Assembly: GCF_036700095.1 (NCBI RefSeq) | Contig: NZ_CP144918.1 | Location: 1,179,001 to 1,243,000, forward strand | Length of the DNA: 64,000 nt | Source: Pelagerythrobacter marensis | GTDB taxonomy: Bacteria > Pseudomonadota > Alphaproteobacteria > Sphingomonadales > Sphingomonadaceae | Direction: 5' to 3' | Shown here: positions 1 to 8,211 of the stretch, piece by piece | Layout of the letters: each line of letters begins with the position of its first letter | Position numbering within the stretch: position 1 is the first letter of the stretch | Position numbers and translations under genes: made by a program | Notes under the pieces: generated by a model | Told to the model about the DNA's origin: nothing | Databases searched by the model: none | The model's input: only the letters and a program-made list of their open reading frames with translations

Positions 1-538
1 AGGTGGAGCCGCCCGAAGTCGACGTCGATCCACCGGACGAGGTCGAGGTGACGACCACGCTGCCCCCGCTTCCGCCGCTGCCGCCGAAGAAACCCCCGAA
101 GAACCCGCCGCCGAAGCCGCCGAACCCGCCGCTGCCGCCGATCACCGTCACCCCGCCGCTGCTCCCGCCCGACACGGGCGGTGCCGGCGGAAGCGGCACG
201 GGCGCCATCGCCATTTGGTAGACCGGGGGGCATTCCTCGGCATAGGCGGCGGTCGGAGGGGGCGGGACGGCGCCGGGCGCCATCGCACCGGCAGGCACGC
301 ATTCGACCGTGCGGCGCACGATGCGGCGCTTGCGCTTGGTTTCCTTGGGCACCGTGCGCTTGGCGATCTTTTTGGGTGCCTGCTTGACGTAGCGCACCGG
401 TTCGGTCTTTCCCTTGGCCGACTTGTACGACGGCGTATCGGTGACGGGCTTCTCGGCCACATGGACCGCGCCGCCTGCCAGCAGCACACCGCCCGCGGCA
501 GTCGCGGACAATTTCGCCAGGGCCATTTTTACCGACAT
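1..538 (-). CDS. Glycine-rich secreted or anchored protein, truncated by window edge
   Basis: The reading frame starts at an ATG at 538 on the minus strand and stays open to base 1, so the C-terminus lies outside the window. The first 25 residues (MSVKMALAKLSATAAGG...) form a hydrophobic signal or anchor. A basic, Lys/Arg-rich stretch follows at about residues 40-75 (KKIAKRTVPKETKRKRR), then a proline-rich hinge, and from about residue 125 an almost pure Gly/Ser/Phe tract (GGFGGFGGGFFGG). The antiparallel proline-rich frame is the shadow of this tract. I recognise no catalytic domain. The composition suggests an envelope-associated, low-complexity protein, but the function is unknown. Confidence 0.6.
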   Translation of the reverse strand, partial: MSVKMALAKLSATAAGGVLLAGGAVHVAEKPVTDTPSYKSAKGKTEPVRYVKQAPKKIAKRTVPKETKRKRRIVRRTVECVPAGAMAPGAVPPPPTAAYAEECPPVYQMAMAPVPLPPAPPVSGGSSGGVTVIGGSGGFGGFGGGFFGGFFGGSGGSGGSVVVTSTSSGGSTSTSGGST

Positions 539-756
539 GGGCAAGCTCTTTCATTGCGTCTTCGGGTGGGCCGGGGCCGACGCGTTCGGCGTCCCGACCG
601 GTTCTCTCTGCCTTCAGGAAGACGCATTGGAGGTGCCAGGGCAATCGCATTAACCGTCTCGCGCCGCCGAAAGTCGCGAAAAAACGGCCCTGCGCGCGGT
701 CTCGGCCGGACTTGTCCCGCGATGGGGCGGAAACCGCGCAATTCCTTGCCGCCGCG

Positions 757-1788
757 TTAAGAGTTTTCTTCGAACAACCCCGATTGCGTGCCCTTGGGCG
801 GCGTCATTTCGAGATGTCGCCAGCCCGATTCGTTGAGGCATCGGCCCCGTGCGGTGCGCGCCACCAGCCCCAGCTGGATCAGGTAGGGTTCGACCACTTC
901 CTCCACCGTATCGCGCGGTTCGGCGAGGCCGGCGGCGAGCGTTTCCACCCCCACCGGGCCGCCGCGGTAAGTCGTGGCGATCATGGTGAGGTAGCGACGA
1001 TCCATCGCGTCGAGGCCGAGGCGGTCGATTTCCAGCCGGGTCAGGGCATCGTCCGCCACCTTGCGCGTCACCACGCCGTCGCCCGCGACATGGGCAAAGT
1101 CGCGCACCCGCCGCAGCAGCCTGCCCGCGACGCGCGGTGTGCCGCGGCTGCGCCGGGCGATCTCGCGCGCGCCCGCGGGATCGATCTCCACCCCCAGCAG
1201 CCGCGCCCCGCGGGTGACGACGAGGTCCAGTTCCTCGTGGGTGTAGAAATTGAGCCGCACGGGAATGCCGAAGCGGTCGCGCAGCGGCGTCGTCAGCAGC
1301 CCCTGCCGCGTGGTCGCGCCGACCAGCGTGAACGGCGGCAAGTCGATCCGCACGCTGCGCGCCGAAGGTCCTTCGCCGATGATCAGGTCGAGCGCGCGGT
1401 CTTCCATCGCCGGGTAGAGCACTTCCTCGACCACCGGATTGAGCCGGTGGATCTCGTCGATGAACAGCACGTCGTGCGGCTCGAGATTGGTCAGAAGAGC
1501 TGCCAGATCGCCCGCCTTGGCGATCACCGGCCCGCTGGTGGCGCGAAAGCCGACACCCAGCTCTTTCGCGACGATTTGCGCCAGCGTCGTCTTGCCGAGG
1601 CCGGGCGGGCCGAAGAACAGCACGTGATCCATCGCCTCCCCGCGCGACCGCGCGCTTTCGATGAAGACCCGCAGATTCTCGCGCGCCGCCTCCTGCCCGA
1701 TGAACTCGCCGAGCGACTTCGGACGCAGCGCGGCGTCGGGATCGTCGGGTTGGCGATCGGGGGTGTGGAGGGGGGCGGGGTCGGTCAT
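757..1788 (-). CDS. ruvB: Holliday junction branch migration ATPase RuvB
   Basis: This is the hexameric AAA+ motor of the RuvAB complex, which drives branch migration of Holliday junctions during recombination and fork repair in the cytoplasm. The 343-residue length is normal. Walker A ([11 protein letters not shown]) lies near residue 61 and Walker B (DEIHR) near residue 112. The sensor region [18 protein letters not shown] and a C-terminal winged-helix domain are present. The start is the ATG at 1788. In most proteobacteria ruvB directly follows ruvA; here a GIY-YIG nuclease cassette and repeats separate it from ruvA, so ruvB may depend on its own promoter. Confidence 0.97.
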   Translation of the reverse strand: MTDPAPLHTPDRQPDDPDAALRPKSLGEFIGQEAARENLRVFIESARSRGEAMDHVLFFGPPGLGKTTLAQIVAKELGVGFRATSGPVIAKAGDLAALLTNLEPHDVLFIDEIHRLNPVVEEVLYPAMEDRALDLIIGEGPSARSVRIDLPPFTLVGATTRQGLLTTPLRDRFGIPVRLNFYTHEELDLVVTRGARLLGVEIDPAGAREIARRSRGTPRVAGRLLRRVRDFAHVAGDGVVTRKVADDALTRLEIDRLGLDAMDRRYLTMIATTYRGGPVGVETLAAGLAEPRDTVEEVVEPYLIQLGLVARTARGRCLNESGWRHLEMTPPKGTQSGLFEENS

Positions 1789-1814
1789 GCCGGTGCAGCG
1801 CTAGACGCTAAATG

Positions 1815-1839
1815 GACCCTGAAACAAGTTCAGGGTGAC
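1815..1839 (-). repeat. REP-like palindromic unit, family A (copy 1)
   Basis: A 25 bp unit whose core reads CCTGAAACAAGTTCAGG. It matches the ends of the 89 bp element at 60873-60961 with about two differences. It lies between ruvB and the GIY-YIG gene and is followed directly by three 21 bp tandem repeats that share its GTTCAGGGTGACGG half. Confidence 0.8.
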
Positions 1840-1889
1840 GGGGAGGGAGTTCAGAGTGACGGAGGTGGAGTTCGGGGTGACGGGGAGGG
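1827..1889 (+). repeat. Three 21 bp tandem repeats derived from family A
   Basis: Three head-to-tail 21 bp copies at 1827-1847, 1848-1868 and 1869-1889, each beginning AGTTC and carrying GTGACGG followed by a purine-rich tail. The first copy overlaps the end of the family A unit, so the array looks like local amplification of a half-unit. Confidence 0.75.
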
Positions 1890-1924
1890 AAAGGGAGAAC
1901 CTGGTCGAGGCCCGACCCTTTCCC

Positions 1925-1949
1925 GTCATGCTGAACTCGTTTCAGCATC
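1925..1949 (+). repeat. REP-like unit, family A (left arm of GIY-YIG cassette 1)
   Basis: A 25 bp unit (core GCTGAACTCGTTTCAGC) in the opposite orientation to the unit at 2301-2325. Together they bracket the GIY-YIG reading frame as inverted arms. Substitutions in the two halves compensate each other, so the unit stays palindromic. Confidence 0.8.
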
Positions 1950-1972
1950 CATCCCCCGGCACCCTCCGCCCC

Positions 1973-2308
1973 ATGCCGTTCGAGCGCAACCCCTGCGTCT
2001 ACGTCCTCGCGAGCGGTCGCTACGGCACCCATTACATCGGCGTCACCAGCGATCTGATGCAGCGGCTCTGTCAACACCGCGAAGGAATCACGGGCGGATT
2101 CACGAAGCGATACCGGGTCCACCGCCTCGTTCGCTACGAAATGTTCGGCGACATGGAGGGGGCCATCTTGCGCGAGAGGCAGCTCAAACGCTGGCACCGG
2201 CAGTGGAAGATCAACCTGATCGAGCGGGACAACCCGCATTGGGCGGACCTGGCGGCAGGGCTCGGCTTCGAACCGCCGGCTTTGCGCGGGGGGCGCAATG
2301 GATCGTGA
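1973..2308 (+). CDS. GIY-YIG domain nuclease (cassette 1)
   Basis: A small protein of 111 residues made almost entirely of one GIY-YIG domain. The YVL...HYIG motif pair is near residues 9-22, followed by a conserved Arg (QRLCQHR), Glu (ERQLKRW) and a C-terminal INLIERDNPHW segment as in the YhbQ-like family. Such proteins are predicted single-strand-cutting DNA nucleases; substrates are mostly unknown. The chosen ATG at 1973 starts the domain; an upstream in-frame ATG lies inside the repeat arm. The TGA stop at 2306-2308 is supplied by the right repeat arm. The gene sits between ruvA and ruvB on the opposite strand and closely resembles the one at 25374-25673. Confidence 0.85.
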   Translation: MPFERNPCVYVLASGRYGTHYIGVTSDLMQRLCQHREGITGGFTKRYRVHRLVRYEMFGDMEGAILRERQLKRWHRQWKINLIERDNPHWADLAAGLGFEPPALRGGRNGS

Positions 2309-2325
2309 AACGCGTTCAGGATGAC
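2301..2325 (-). repeat. REP-like unit, family A (right arm of GIY-YIG cassette 1)
   Basis: Inverted partner of the unit at 1925-1949, core GTGAAACGCGTTCAGG. It contains the stop codon of the GIY-YIG gene, so the gene and repeat are physically fused. Confidence 0.8.
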
Positions 2326-2343
2326 GGGGGAGAGAGTGAAGCA

Positions 2344-2946
2344 CTATCCCGCCGCCCTCTTCAGCGCCACGCGGATCAGGTCGTTTTCGCTGGCGTCTTC
2401 GCCCAGTTCGCCCTGGGCGGCAGCGACGGCGCGGGCGGCGACGGCGGGCTTGAAGCCGAGATTCTCGAGCGCGGAGACCGCATCTGCGCTGGCACCGCCG
2501 GCGGGGGTGGCCGGCACCGCGCCCGCCACGCCGCCGCCCGGCAGTGCACCAGCCTTGTCCTTCAGCTCGTTGACGATCCGCCCGGCCAGCTTCGGCCCGA
2601 CGCCTTGCGCGCGGGCGACCATTGCCGCGTCGCCGCCCGAGCAGGCCGCCTGCAGTTCGCCCGGCGAGAGCGTGGAGAGGATCGCCAGCGCGACTTTGCT
2701 GCCCACGCCCTGCACTTGCGTCAACAGGCGGAACCAGTCGCGCTCCGCCGCCTCGGCAAAGCCGAGCAGGCGCATGTCGTTCTCGCTCACCTGCAGGTCG
2801 GTGTAGACGGTGCAGGCCTCGCCCGTCTCGCCCAGCGCCGACAGCGTCTTCGACGAACAGTGGACGAGATAGCCGACGCCCGCGACGTCGATCACCGCCC
2901 AGTCGGCGCCGGTTTCGTCGAGCAGGCCCTTGAGCTTGGCAATCAT
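2344..2946 (-). CDS. ruvA: Holliday junction DNA-binding protein RuvA
   Basis: RuvA binds the four-way junction as a tetramer and loads RuvB. The 200-residue protein begins [11 protein letters not shown] at the ATG at 2946. The N-terminal OB fold is followed by the two helix-hairpin-helix motifs ([13 protein letters not shown] and [13 protein letters not shown], about residues 75-125), a flexible Ala/Gly/Pro linker and the C-terminal RuvB-contact domain ([14 protein letters not shown]). An in-frame TTG or ATG further upstream would add an unrelated arginine-rich leader and is rejected. No ruvC is visible here. Confidence 0.96.
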   Translation of the reverse strand: MIAKLKGLLDETGADWAVIDVAGVGYLVHCSSKTLSALGETGEACTVYTDLQVSENDMRLLGFAEAAERDWFRLLTQVQGVGSKVALAILSTLSPGELQAACSGGDAAMVARAQGVGPKLAGRIVNELKDKAGALPGGGVAGAVPATPAGGASADAVSALENLGFKPAVAARAVAAAQGELGEDASENDLIRVALKRAAG

Positions 2947-3164
2947 GCTTTGTTCCTGCCCGAGTGCGCGCGGTTTGGCCAGCGCTGCGGCGCATTTGTC
3001 CGCAAATCCGCGCAATCGGGGGATATGCCTGTTGCACTGCACGTCGAAAGGGGGAGCGCCGCGACCGTCGCACGGGCCGGTGCCGGCAAGGAAAACGGTT
3101 CTTCGCGCAGCCGCAGCAAAGGTAAAGTGGACAGCTCCCGCACCATCGGACAGAAGGCATCGGC

Positions 3165-4247
3165 ATGAGCTGGAACACCTTCGGACGCGTGCTGCGTTTC
3201 ACGACCTGGGGCGAAAGCCACGGCCCCGCGCTGGGCGCGGTGGTGGACGGCTGCCCGCCGGGGCTGGAACTGACCGAGCAGGCGATTCAGCCGTTCCTCG
3301 ACGCGCGGCGGCCCGGACAATCCAAGTTCACCACCCAGCGGCAGGAGGCCGACCGGGTGAAGATCCTGTCGGGCACGTTCGAACGCCGCACCACCGGTAC
3401 GCCGATCGCCCTCATGATCGAGAACACCGATCAGCGGTCGAAAGACTATTCCGAAATCGCCAACACCTATCGCCCCGGCCATGCCGACTACGCCTATGAC
3501 GCGAAATACGGTTTTCGCGACTATCGCGGCGGCGGGCGGTCGAGCGCGCGCGAGACGGCGGCGCGGGTCGCCGCGGGGGCCGTGGCGCGCCTGGCGATCC
3601 CCGAAGTGACCATCCATGCCTATGTCGTGCAGGTCGGCGAGGACCGGATCGACCGGGCGGCGATGGACCTGGAGACGGTGGGCGCCAATCCGTTCTTCTG
3701 CCCCGATCCGCAGGCGGCGGAGCGATGGGCCGCGCTGGTGGACGCGGCGCGCAAGGACGGGTCGAGCCTCGGCGCGGTGGTCGAATGCGTCGCCTCGGGC
3801 GTTCCCGCGGGTTGGGGCGCGCCGGTCTATGCCAAGCTCGACGCCGATCTGGCCGGCGCGATGATGGGGATCAACGCGGTCAAGGGTGTCGAGATCGGCG
3901 ACGGCTTCGCCGCGGCGGCCTTGCGCGGCGAGGACAATGCCGACGCCATGCGCCCCGGCCGCGACGGGCCCGAGTTCGCGGCCAACCACGCAGGCGGGAT
4001 CGCCGGCGGCATCTCCACCGGGCAACCGGTCGTGTGCCGCGTGGCGTTCAAGCCGACCAGTTCGATCCTGACGCCGGTCGATTCGATCACGCGCCCCGAT
4101 GCCGATGGCATCTCGAAAGCGACCCAGGTGCGCACCAGGGGGCGCCACGATCCCTGCGTCGGCATACGCGGCGCGCCCGTGGTGGCGGCGATGATGGCGC
4201 TGGTGCTGGCGGACCACAAGCTGCTCCATCGCGCGCAGTGCGGATAG
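3165..4247 (+). CDS. aroC: Chorismate synthase
   Basis: Catalyses the last step of the shikimate pathway, EPSP to chorismate, using reduced FMN. The 360-residue protein starts [20 protein letters not shown] at the ATG at 3165 and carries the family signatures: GESHG near residue 17, the [12 protein letters not shown] segment near residue 45, the [19 protein letters not shown] motif near 125, and the C-terminal [14 protein letters not shown] segment. It reads divergently from ruvA; the two start codons are about 220 bp apart and share a promoter region. Confidence 0.97.
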   Translation: MSWNTFGRVLRFTTWGESHGPALGAVVDGCPPGLELTEQAIQPFLDARRPGQSKFTTQRQEADRVKILSGTFERRTTGTPIALMIENTDQRSKDYSEIANTYRPGHADYAYDAKYGFRDYRGGGRSSARETAARVAAGAVARLAIPEVTIHAYVVQVGEDRIDRAAMDLETVGANPFFCPDPQAAERWAALVDAARKDGSSLGAVVECVASGVPAGWGAPVYAKLDADLAGAMMGINAVKGVEIGDGFAAAALRGEDNADAMRPGRDGPEFAANHAGGIAGGISTGQPVVCRVAFKPTSSILTPVDSITRPDADGISKATQVRTRGRHDPCVGIRGAPVVAAMMALVLADHKLLHRAQCG

Positions 4248-4267
4248 CCGCGGGGAGGGGCAGCGCA

Positions 4268-4852
4268 ATGTCGAACCGGCGCCCGCTTCTCTGGGCCATA
4301 CTGGCGCTGCCGGGCGCTAGGATCCTGTGGCGCTGGTGGGCGACGCCCGAAAGCTATGGCTTCGGCCATGCGATCGGCGACAGCGGCGACTGGGCGGCGT
4401 GGCTGCTGATGGTGACGCTGGCGGTGACGCCGGTGCGGCTGTTGTTCCGCCGGCAGCGCTGGACCGCCTGGCTGATGCGGCGGCGGCGCGACCTGGGCGT
4501 GGCAAGCTTCGCCTATGCGGTCGGGCACACGGTCATCTATGTCGCGGACAGGGCTTCGCCAAGCGTGGTGATCGAGGCGGCGGGTTCGCCCGATATGCTG
4601 ACAGGGTGGCTGGCGCTGGCGCTGTTCGTTCCGCTGGCGGCGACATCCAACGATCTGGCCGTGCGCGCGCTCAAGCGGTCATGGAAGGTGCTGCACCGGC
4701 TGGTCTATCCGGCCGCGATCCTGACCTTCCTCCACTGGGTGCTGGCGGCCTTCGATCCGACCACGGCCTACATCCACATCGGGGTGCTGGCCGCCGTCGA
4801 ACTGCTGCGAATCTGGTTGCAGCGCCGCCAGAGTCGTTTGCAGCAAGGTTGA
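4268..4852 (+). CDS. Ferric reductase-like transmembrane protein (MsrQ/YedZ type)
   Basis: A 194-residue integral membrane protein with about five to six transmembrane helices, homologous in layout to the haem-binding MsrQ (YedZ) subunit that passes electrons to the periplasmic methionine sulfoxide reductase MsrP. Conserved histidines occur in AYAVGHTVIYV and in KVLHRLVYPA / LTFLHWVLAAF, which would be haem ligands. The start is the ATG at 4268, 20 bp after aroC, so it may be cotranscribed with it. No msrP neighbour is present, so the electron acceptor is not certain. Confidence 0.8.
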   Translation: MSNRRPLLWAILALPGARILWRWWATPESYGFGHAIGDSGDWAAWLLMVTLAVTPVRLLFRRQRWTAWLMRRRRDLGVASFAYAVGHTVIYVADRASPSVVIEAAGSPDMLTGWLALALFVPLAATSNDLAVRALKRSWKVLHRLVYPAAILTFLHWVLAAFDPTTAYIHIGVLAAVELLRIWLQRRQSRLQQG

Positions 4853-4854
4853 AG

Positions 4855-4927
4855 CGGCACCGGCCCGCAGCCCCCCGTCCGGCCACCCAACGGCAGGGTA
4901 TTCGAGCGGGAGTGCGGGCCGGTGCCG
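4855..4927. terminator. Long hairpin between convergent genes
   Basis: A perfect 15 bp inverted repeat (arms 4855-4869 and 4913-4927, CGGCACCGGCCCGCA) with a 43 nt loop lies between the converging ferric-reductase-like gene and the helix-hairpin-helix gene. There is no T-tract; a transcript-end function is inferred from its position. Confidence 0.5.
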
Positions 4928-4945
4928 TCTCGATGAAAACGACCC

Positions 4946-5449
4946 TTAGAGCGTGACGTAGTTGCGGAAGCGCGCGACTTCTTCCGCATCGACGTATTTG
5001 CCGATCTCGCGGTCGAATTCGGCCATGTCCTCGTAAGGGCGATATTCCTCGAACTCGTGGATCATGCGGTCGGTCATCCCCGGGACCAGCGCGATCGCCT
5101 CCTCGCTGGCGTTGTTCAGGTCGATCGGGACGAAGACCTTGACGAGGATCGCGCTCGCTTCTTCCTGCGAGACGTTTTCCAGCAACCTGGCGTGCAGGCC
5201 GGTCACGTCGGCATAGGGCTGCCCGGCAACGATCGCTTCGGCCAGTTCGGGGGAGATGCCTTCGACGCCGGCCAGCTGCGCGGCGGTGGCGGTATTGGCA
5301 TCGATCACGGCGGCGGTGGTATCGGCTGCCGTATCTTCGACCTCGGCCGCCGATTCCCCGGCGGGTGCGGCCGTATCCTCGGCGGTTTCCGAACAGGCCG
5401 CGAGGGTCATGGCCGTGCCGGTCAGAGCGGCGAGTACGATCTTGCGCAT
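4946..5449 (-). CDS. Lipoprotein with two helix-hairpin-helix motifs
   Basis: A 167-residue predicted lipoprotein: MRKIVLAALTGTAMTLAAC carries a lipobox with Cys19. An acidic Ala-rich linker follows, then two ComEA-like helix-hairpin-helix segments (DANTATAAQLAGVEGISPEL and DLNNASEEAIALVPGM, about residues 50-125). ComEA-type motifs bind DNA in competence proteins, but many related periplasmic lipoproteins have no assigned role. It is monocistronic and transcribed away from ahpC. Confidence 0.75.
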   Translation of the reverse strand: MRKIVLAALTGTAMTLAACSETAEDTAAPAGESAAEVEDTAADTTAAVIDANTATAAQLAGVEGISPELAEAIVAGQPYADVTGLHARLLENVSQEEASAILVKVFVPIDLNNASEEAIALVPGMTDRMIHEFEEYRPYEDMAEFDREIGKYVDAEEVARFRNYVTL

Positions 5450-5614
5450 TCGGAAAAATCCTTTTCGGTTGTGTGGGCGGGCACTTTAGCAGGCGCGGAG
5501 CTGTTGCGAACCCCTTGCAATAAGAAATTTTGCCGAGATGCCGCCTGCCCGCCGGGCAGGTGCGAGCCGGGAAACCAAACATCTGCCGAACTTTTCGGAA
5601 CGACCGGCCCGTTG

Positions 5615-5651
5615 ATCGAAAATTTCGATGTTAGCTATCGCACAAAAACGC
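5615..5651. promoter_or_regulatory. Candidate OxyR operator upstream of ahpC
   Basis: The sequence shows ATCG-N7-CGAT-N7-ATCG-N7-ACGC, the four-tetramer 7 bp spacing of OxyR sites (ATAG/CTAT consensus). The first three tetramers fit the two-fold symmetry. It lies about 70 bp before the ahpC start. The regulator gene itself is not in the window. Confidence 0.5.
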
Positions 5652-5719
5652 TTTTGTGCATCGCAACAGTCACTATCTGGGGCTTCGAGTTTCACACCTG
5701 AAAAAAGAGGACTTCAGAC

Positions 5720-6286
5720 ATGGGTATCATCGGAAGCACGATCAAACCGTTCACCGCCACCGCCTTCCAGAAGGGCAAGGACTTCTTCGAGGTCTCGGAG
5801 AAGGACCTCGAGGGCAAGTGGGCCGTGTTCTTCTTCTACCCGGCGGATTTCACGTTCGTCTGCCCGACCGAGCTGGAAGACCTCGGCGAGAAGTATGCCA
5901 TGCTCCGGCAGATGGGCGTTGACGTCTATGCGGTGAGCACCGACACGCATTTCAGCCACAAGGCCTGGCATGACACGTCGGAGAAGATCGGCAAGCTCGA
6001 GTTCGCTTTCCTCGGCGACCAGAACCACATCCTCGCCAACAACTTCGGCGTGCTGCGCGAAGGTGCCGGCCTGGCCGATCGCGCGACTTTCGTGGTCGAT
6101 CCCGATGGCGTGATCCAGATCATGGAAATCACCTGCGAAGGCGTGGGCCGCAATGCCAACGAATTGACCCGCAAGATCAAGGCGGCGCAGTACGTGCGCG
6201 AGAACCCGGGCCAGGTCTGCCCGGCCGCGTGGGAAGAAGGCAGCGACACGCTGGCCCCTTCGCTCGACCTCGTCGGCAAGCTTTAA
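5720..6286 (+). CDS. ahpC: Alkyl hydroperoxide reductase subunit C (peroxiredoxin)
   Basis: A typical 2-Cys peroxiredoxin of 188 residues that reduces hydrogen peroxide, organic peroxides and peroxynitrite in the cytoplasm. The peroxidatic Cys48 lies in DFTFVCPTE and the resolving Cys167 in PGQVCPAAW. The start is the ATG at 5720, preceded by an AGAGGA ribosome binding site. Its reductase AhpF is encoded 240 bp downstream, an unusually wide gap for this pair because a hairpin and a repeat element lie between them. Confidence 0.97.
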   Translation: MGIIGSTIKPFTATAFQKGKDFFEVSEKDLEGKWAVFFFYPADFTFVCPTELEDLGEKYAMLRQMGVDVYAVSTDTHFSHKAWHDTSEKIGKLEFAFLGDQNHILANNFGVLREGAGLADRATFVVDPDGVIQIMEITCEGVGRNANELTRKIKAAQYVRENPGQVCPAAWEEGSDTLAPSLDLVGKL

Positions 6287-6311
6287 GCCTAGCCACCGAA
6301 CACAGGAACCC

Positions 6312-6353
6312 GGGCGGTGCCCCGGGTCACGTGGAAGGCCCGGGGCACCGCCC
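6312..6353. terminator. Strong hairpin after ahpC
   Basis: A perfect 15 bp stem (arms 6312-6326 and 6339-6353, GGGCGGTGCCCCGGG) with a 12 nt loop begins 26 bp after the ahpC stop. It lacks a U-tract, so it may act as a 3' stabiliser or partial terminator that sets the ahpC:ahpF ratio rather than as a full terminator. Confidence 0.5.
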
Positions 6354-6390
6354 CCCTCCCGCCCCGGGCCTTCATACGCCGCCTCTTCCC

Positions 6391-6502
6391 GTCATTGCGA
6401 GGAGTGCGAGCGACGAAGCAATCGATGGTCCGAACTCGCCGGCATCGCGTCGGCCGGGTCGCTCCGTGGACTGCTGCGCCGCCTTCGGCGGCTTGCAATG
6501 AC
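6391..6502. repeat. Palindromic repeat element between ahpC and ahpF
   Basis: A 112 bp element with inverted ends GTCATTGC / GCAATGAC. The inner GAGCGACGAAGCAATC segment resembles repeats common in alphaproteobacterial intergenic regions. It ends 26 bp before the ahpF start, so it lengthens the leader of ahpF. Confidence 0.65.
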
Positions 6503-6527
6503 GACTTACCGAATCAGGAGTTTCGCC

Positions 6528-8114
6528 ATGCTCGACACCGCGATGAAGCAGCAGCTTAAGCAGTACCTCGCCAACCTGCGCGAGCCGATCGAGCTTGTCG
6601 CCTCGCTCGGCGACGATGCCAAGTCGGACGAGACGCGCACGCTCCTGACCGAGATCGCCGAGCTGCACGAGCACGTTTCGGCGCAGTTCGACGGGACCGA
6701 CGAGCGTAGGCCCAGCTTCGTCATCCGCCGCGCGTCCGATGCCGAAAAGTGGGTCCGCTTCGCCGGCCTGCCGATGGGCCACGAATTCACTTCGCTGGTG
6801 CTCGCGCTGCTGTGGGCCGGCGGCCACCCGCCCAAGGCCGATCCCGAGACCATCGAGGCGATCCAGCGGCTCGAGGGCGATTACAACTTCGAGATGTATT
6901 TCTCGCTCAGCTGCCACAACTGCCCCGACGTGGTGCAGGCGCTGACGCTGATGGCGCTCACCAATCCGCGCGTGACCGCCACGCTGATCGAAGGCGGCAC
7001 GTTCAAGGACGAAGTCGATGCGCGCGACGTGATGGCGGTGCCCGCGACGTTCCTCAATGGCGAGCCGTTCTTCAACGGCAAGATGAGCCTGGAGGACGTG
7101 GTGGCGAAGCTCGACACGGGCGCCGACGAGCGCCAGGCGGCCAAGCTGGCCGAGAAGGAGCCGTTCGAGGTGCTCGTCGTCGGCGGCGGCCCGGCGGGGG
7201 CCTCGGCGGCGATCTACACCGCGCGCAAGGGCTTCGGCACCGGGATTGCGGCCGAGCGCTTCGGCGGTCAGCTCCACGACACGCTCGGGATCGAGAACCT
7301 GACCGGCACGACTTATACCGAAGGGCCCAAGCTCGCCGCGCAGCTCGAAAGCCATGTCGGCGAATACGAGATCGACCTGATGGACCGCCTGCAGGCGGAG
7401 AAGCTGATCCCCGCGACCGAGCCTGGCGCGCTGCACGAGGTCGTGTTCGCCAATGGCGCTTCGCTCAAGACGCGCGCGCTGATCCTCGCGACCGGGGCGC
7501 GCTGGCGCAATCTCGGCGTGCCGGGCGAGGCGGAATACCGCAACAAGGGCGTCGCCTATTGCCCGCACTGCGACGGCCCGCTGTTCAAGGGCAAGCGCAT
7601 CGCGGTGATCGGCGGCGGCAACTCGGGCGTCGAGGCGGCGATCGATCTCGCCAAGATCGTCGACCACGTCACCCTGATCGAGTTCGACACACAGCTGCGC
7701 GCCGACGAGGTGCTGCAGGCCAAGCTGCGCAGCATGGACAACGTCGAGGTGCTCACCAATGCGCAGACGACCGAGATCACCGGCGACGGCAGCCGTGTGA
7801 ACGGCCTCGTCTACAAGGACCGCGCGAGCGGCGCGGAGCATCGGGTGGAGCTGGCCGGCGTGTTCGTCCAGATCGGGCTGGTGCCCAACACCGAATGGCT
7901 GAAGGACAGCGGCCTTGCGCTCAGCAAGTTCGGCGAGATCGAGATCGACGGCGATGCGGCCACCAACCTGTCCGGCGTGTTCGCCGCGGGCGACTGCACG
8001 ACGGTGCCCTACAAGCAGATCGTGATCGCCATGGGTGAAGGCTCCAAGGCGGCGCTGAGCGCCTTCGACTACCTGATCCGCAACGAGCCGGTCGAGGTGG
8101 CGGAGGCGGCCTGA
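6528..8114 (+). CDS. ahpF: Alkyl hydroperoxide reductase subunit F
   Basis: An NAD(P)H-dependent flavoprotein of 528 residues that re-reduces AhpC. The order is the family's: an N-terminal double thioredoxin-fold domain with the CHNC redox centre (near residue 129), an FAD-binding motif [12 protein letters not shown] near residue 220, the thioredoxin-reductase-like CPHC centre near residue 346, the NAD(P)H-binding [12 protein letters not shown], and the C-terminal FAD motif FAAGDCT. The ATG at 6528 is chosen because it follows a clear AGGAG; an upstream ATG at 6498 lies inside the repeat. Confidence 0.97.
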   Translation: MLDTAMKQQLKQYLANLREPIELVASLGDDAKSDETRTLLTEIAELHEHVSAQFDGTDERRPSFVIRRASDAEKWVRFAGLPMGHEFTSLVLALLWAGGHPPKADPETIEAIQRLEGDYNFEMYFSLSCHNCPDVVQALTLMALTNPRVTATLIEGGTFKDEVDARDVMAVPATFLNGEPFFNGKMSLEDVVAKLDTGADERQAAKLAEKEPFEVLVVGGGPAGASAAIYTARKGFGTGIAAERFGGQLHDTLGIENLTGTTYTEGPKLAAQLESHVGEYEIDLMDRLQAEKLIPATEPGALHEVVFANGASLKTRALILATGARWRNLGVPGEAEYRNKGVAYCPHCDGPLFKGKRIAVIGGGNSGVEAAIDLAKIVDHVTLIEFDTQLRADEVLQAKLRSMDNVEVLTNAQTTEITGDGSRVNGLVYKDRASGAEHRVELAGVFVQIGLVPNTEWLKDSGLALSKFGEIEIDGDAATNLSGVFAAGDCTTVPYKQIVIAMGEGSKAALSAFDYLIRNEPVEVAEAA

Positions 8115-8128
8115 GGGAACGATATTCC

Positions 8129-8207
8129 TGAGTCCCAGCGCAGGCTGGGGCCTCGTGCAATCTGGCGCTTCGCCAGCGGCCTGAGGCCCCTGCCTTCGCA
8201 GGGGCCC
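8129..8207. repeat. Paired palindromic repeat, family C (copy 1)
   Basis: Two palindromes, AGTCCCAGCGCAGGCTGGG and GGCCCCTGCCTTCGCAGGGG, in inverted arrangement around a short spacer, just after ahpF. The same two-palindrome layout recurs near 24.4, 27.9 and 28.5 kb. It may also act as a transcript end between ahpF and the converging Smr gene. Confidence 0.75.
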
Positions 8208-8211
8208 GCGA

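Noticed and set aside
3-221. A proline-rich plus-strand frame at the left edge
   Set aside because: It is the reverse reading of the Gly/Ser repeats of the real minus-strand protein.
712-3168. An 818-codon open frame on the plus strand across ruvB and ruvA
   Set aside because: It is an antisense shadow: very GC-rich genes leave the complementary frame open. It has no motif, and ruvB and ruvA are unmistakable on the other strand.
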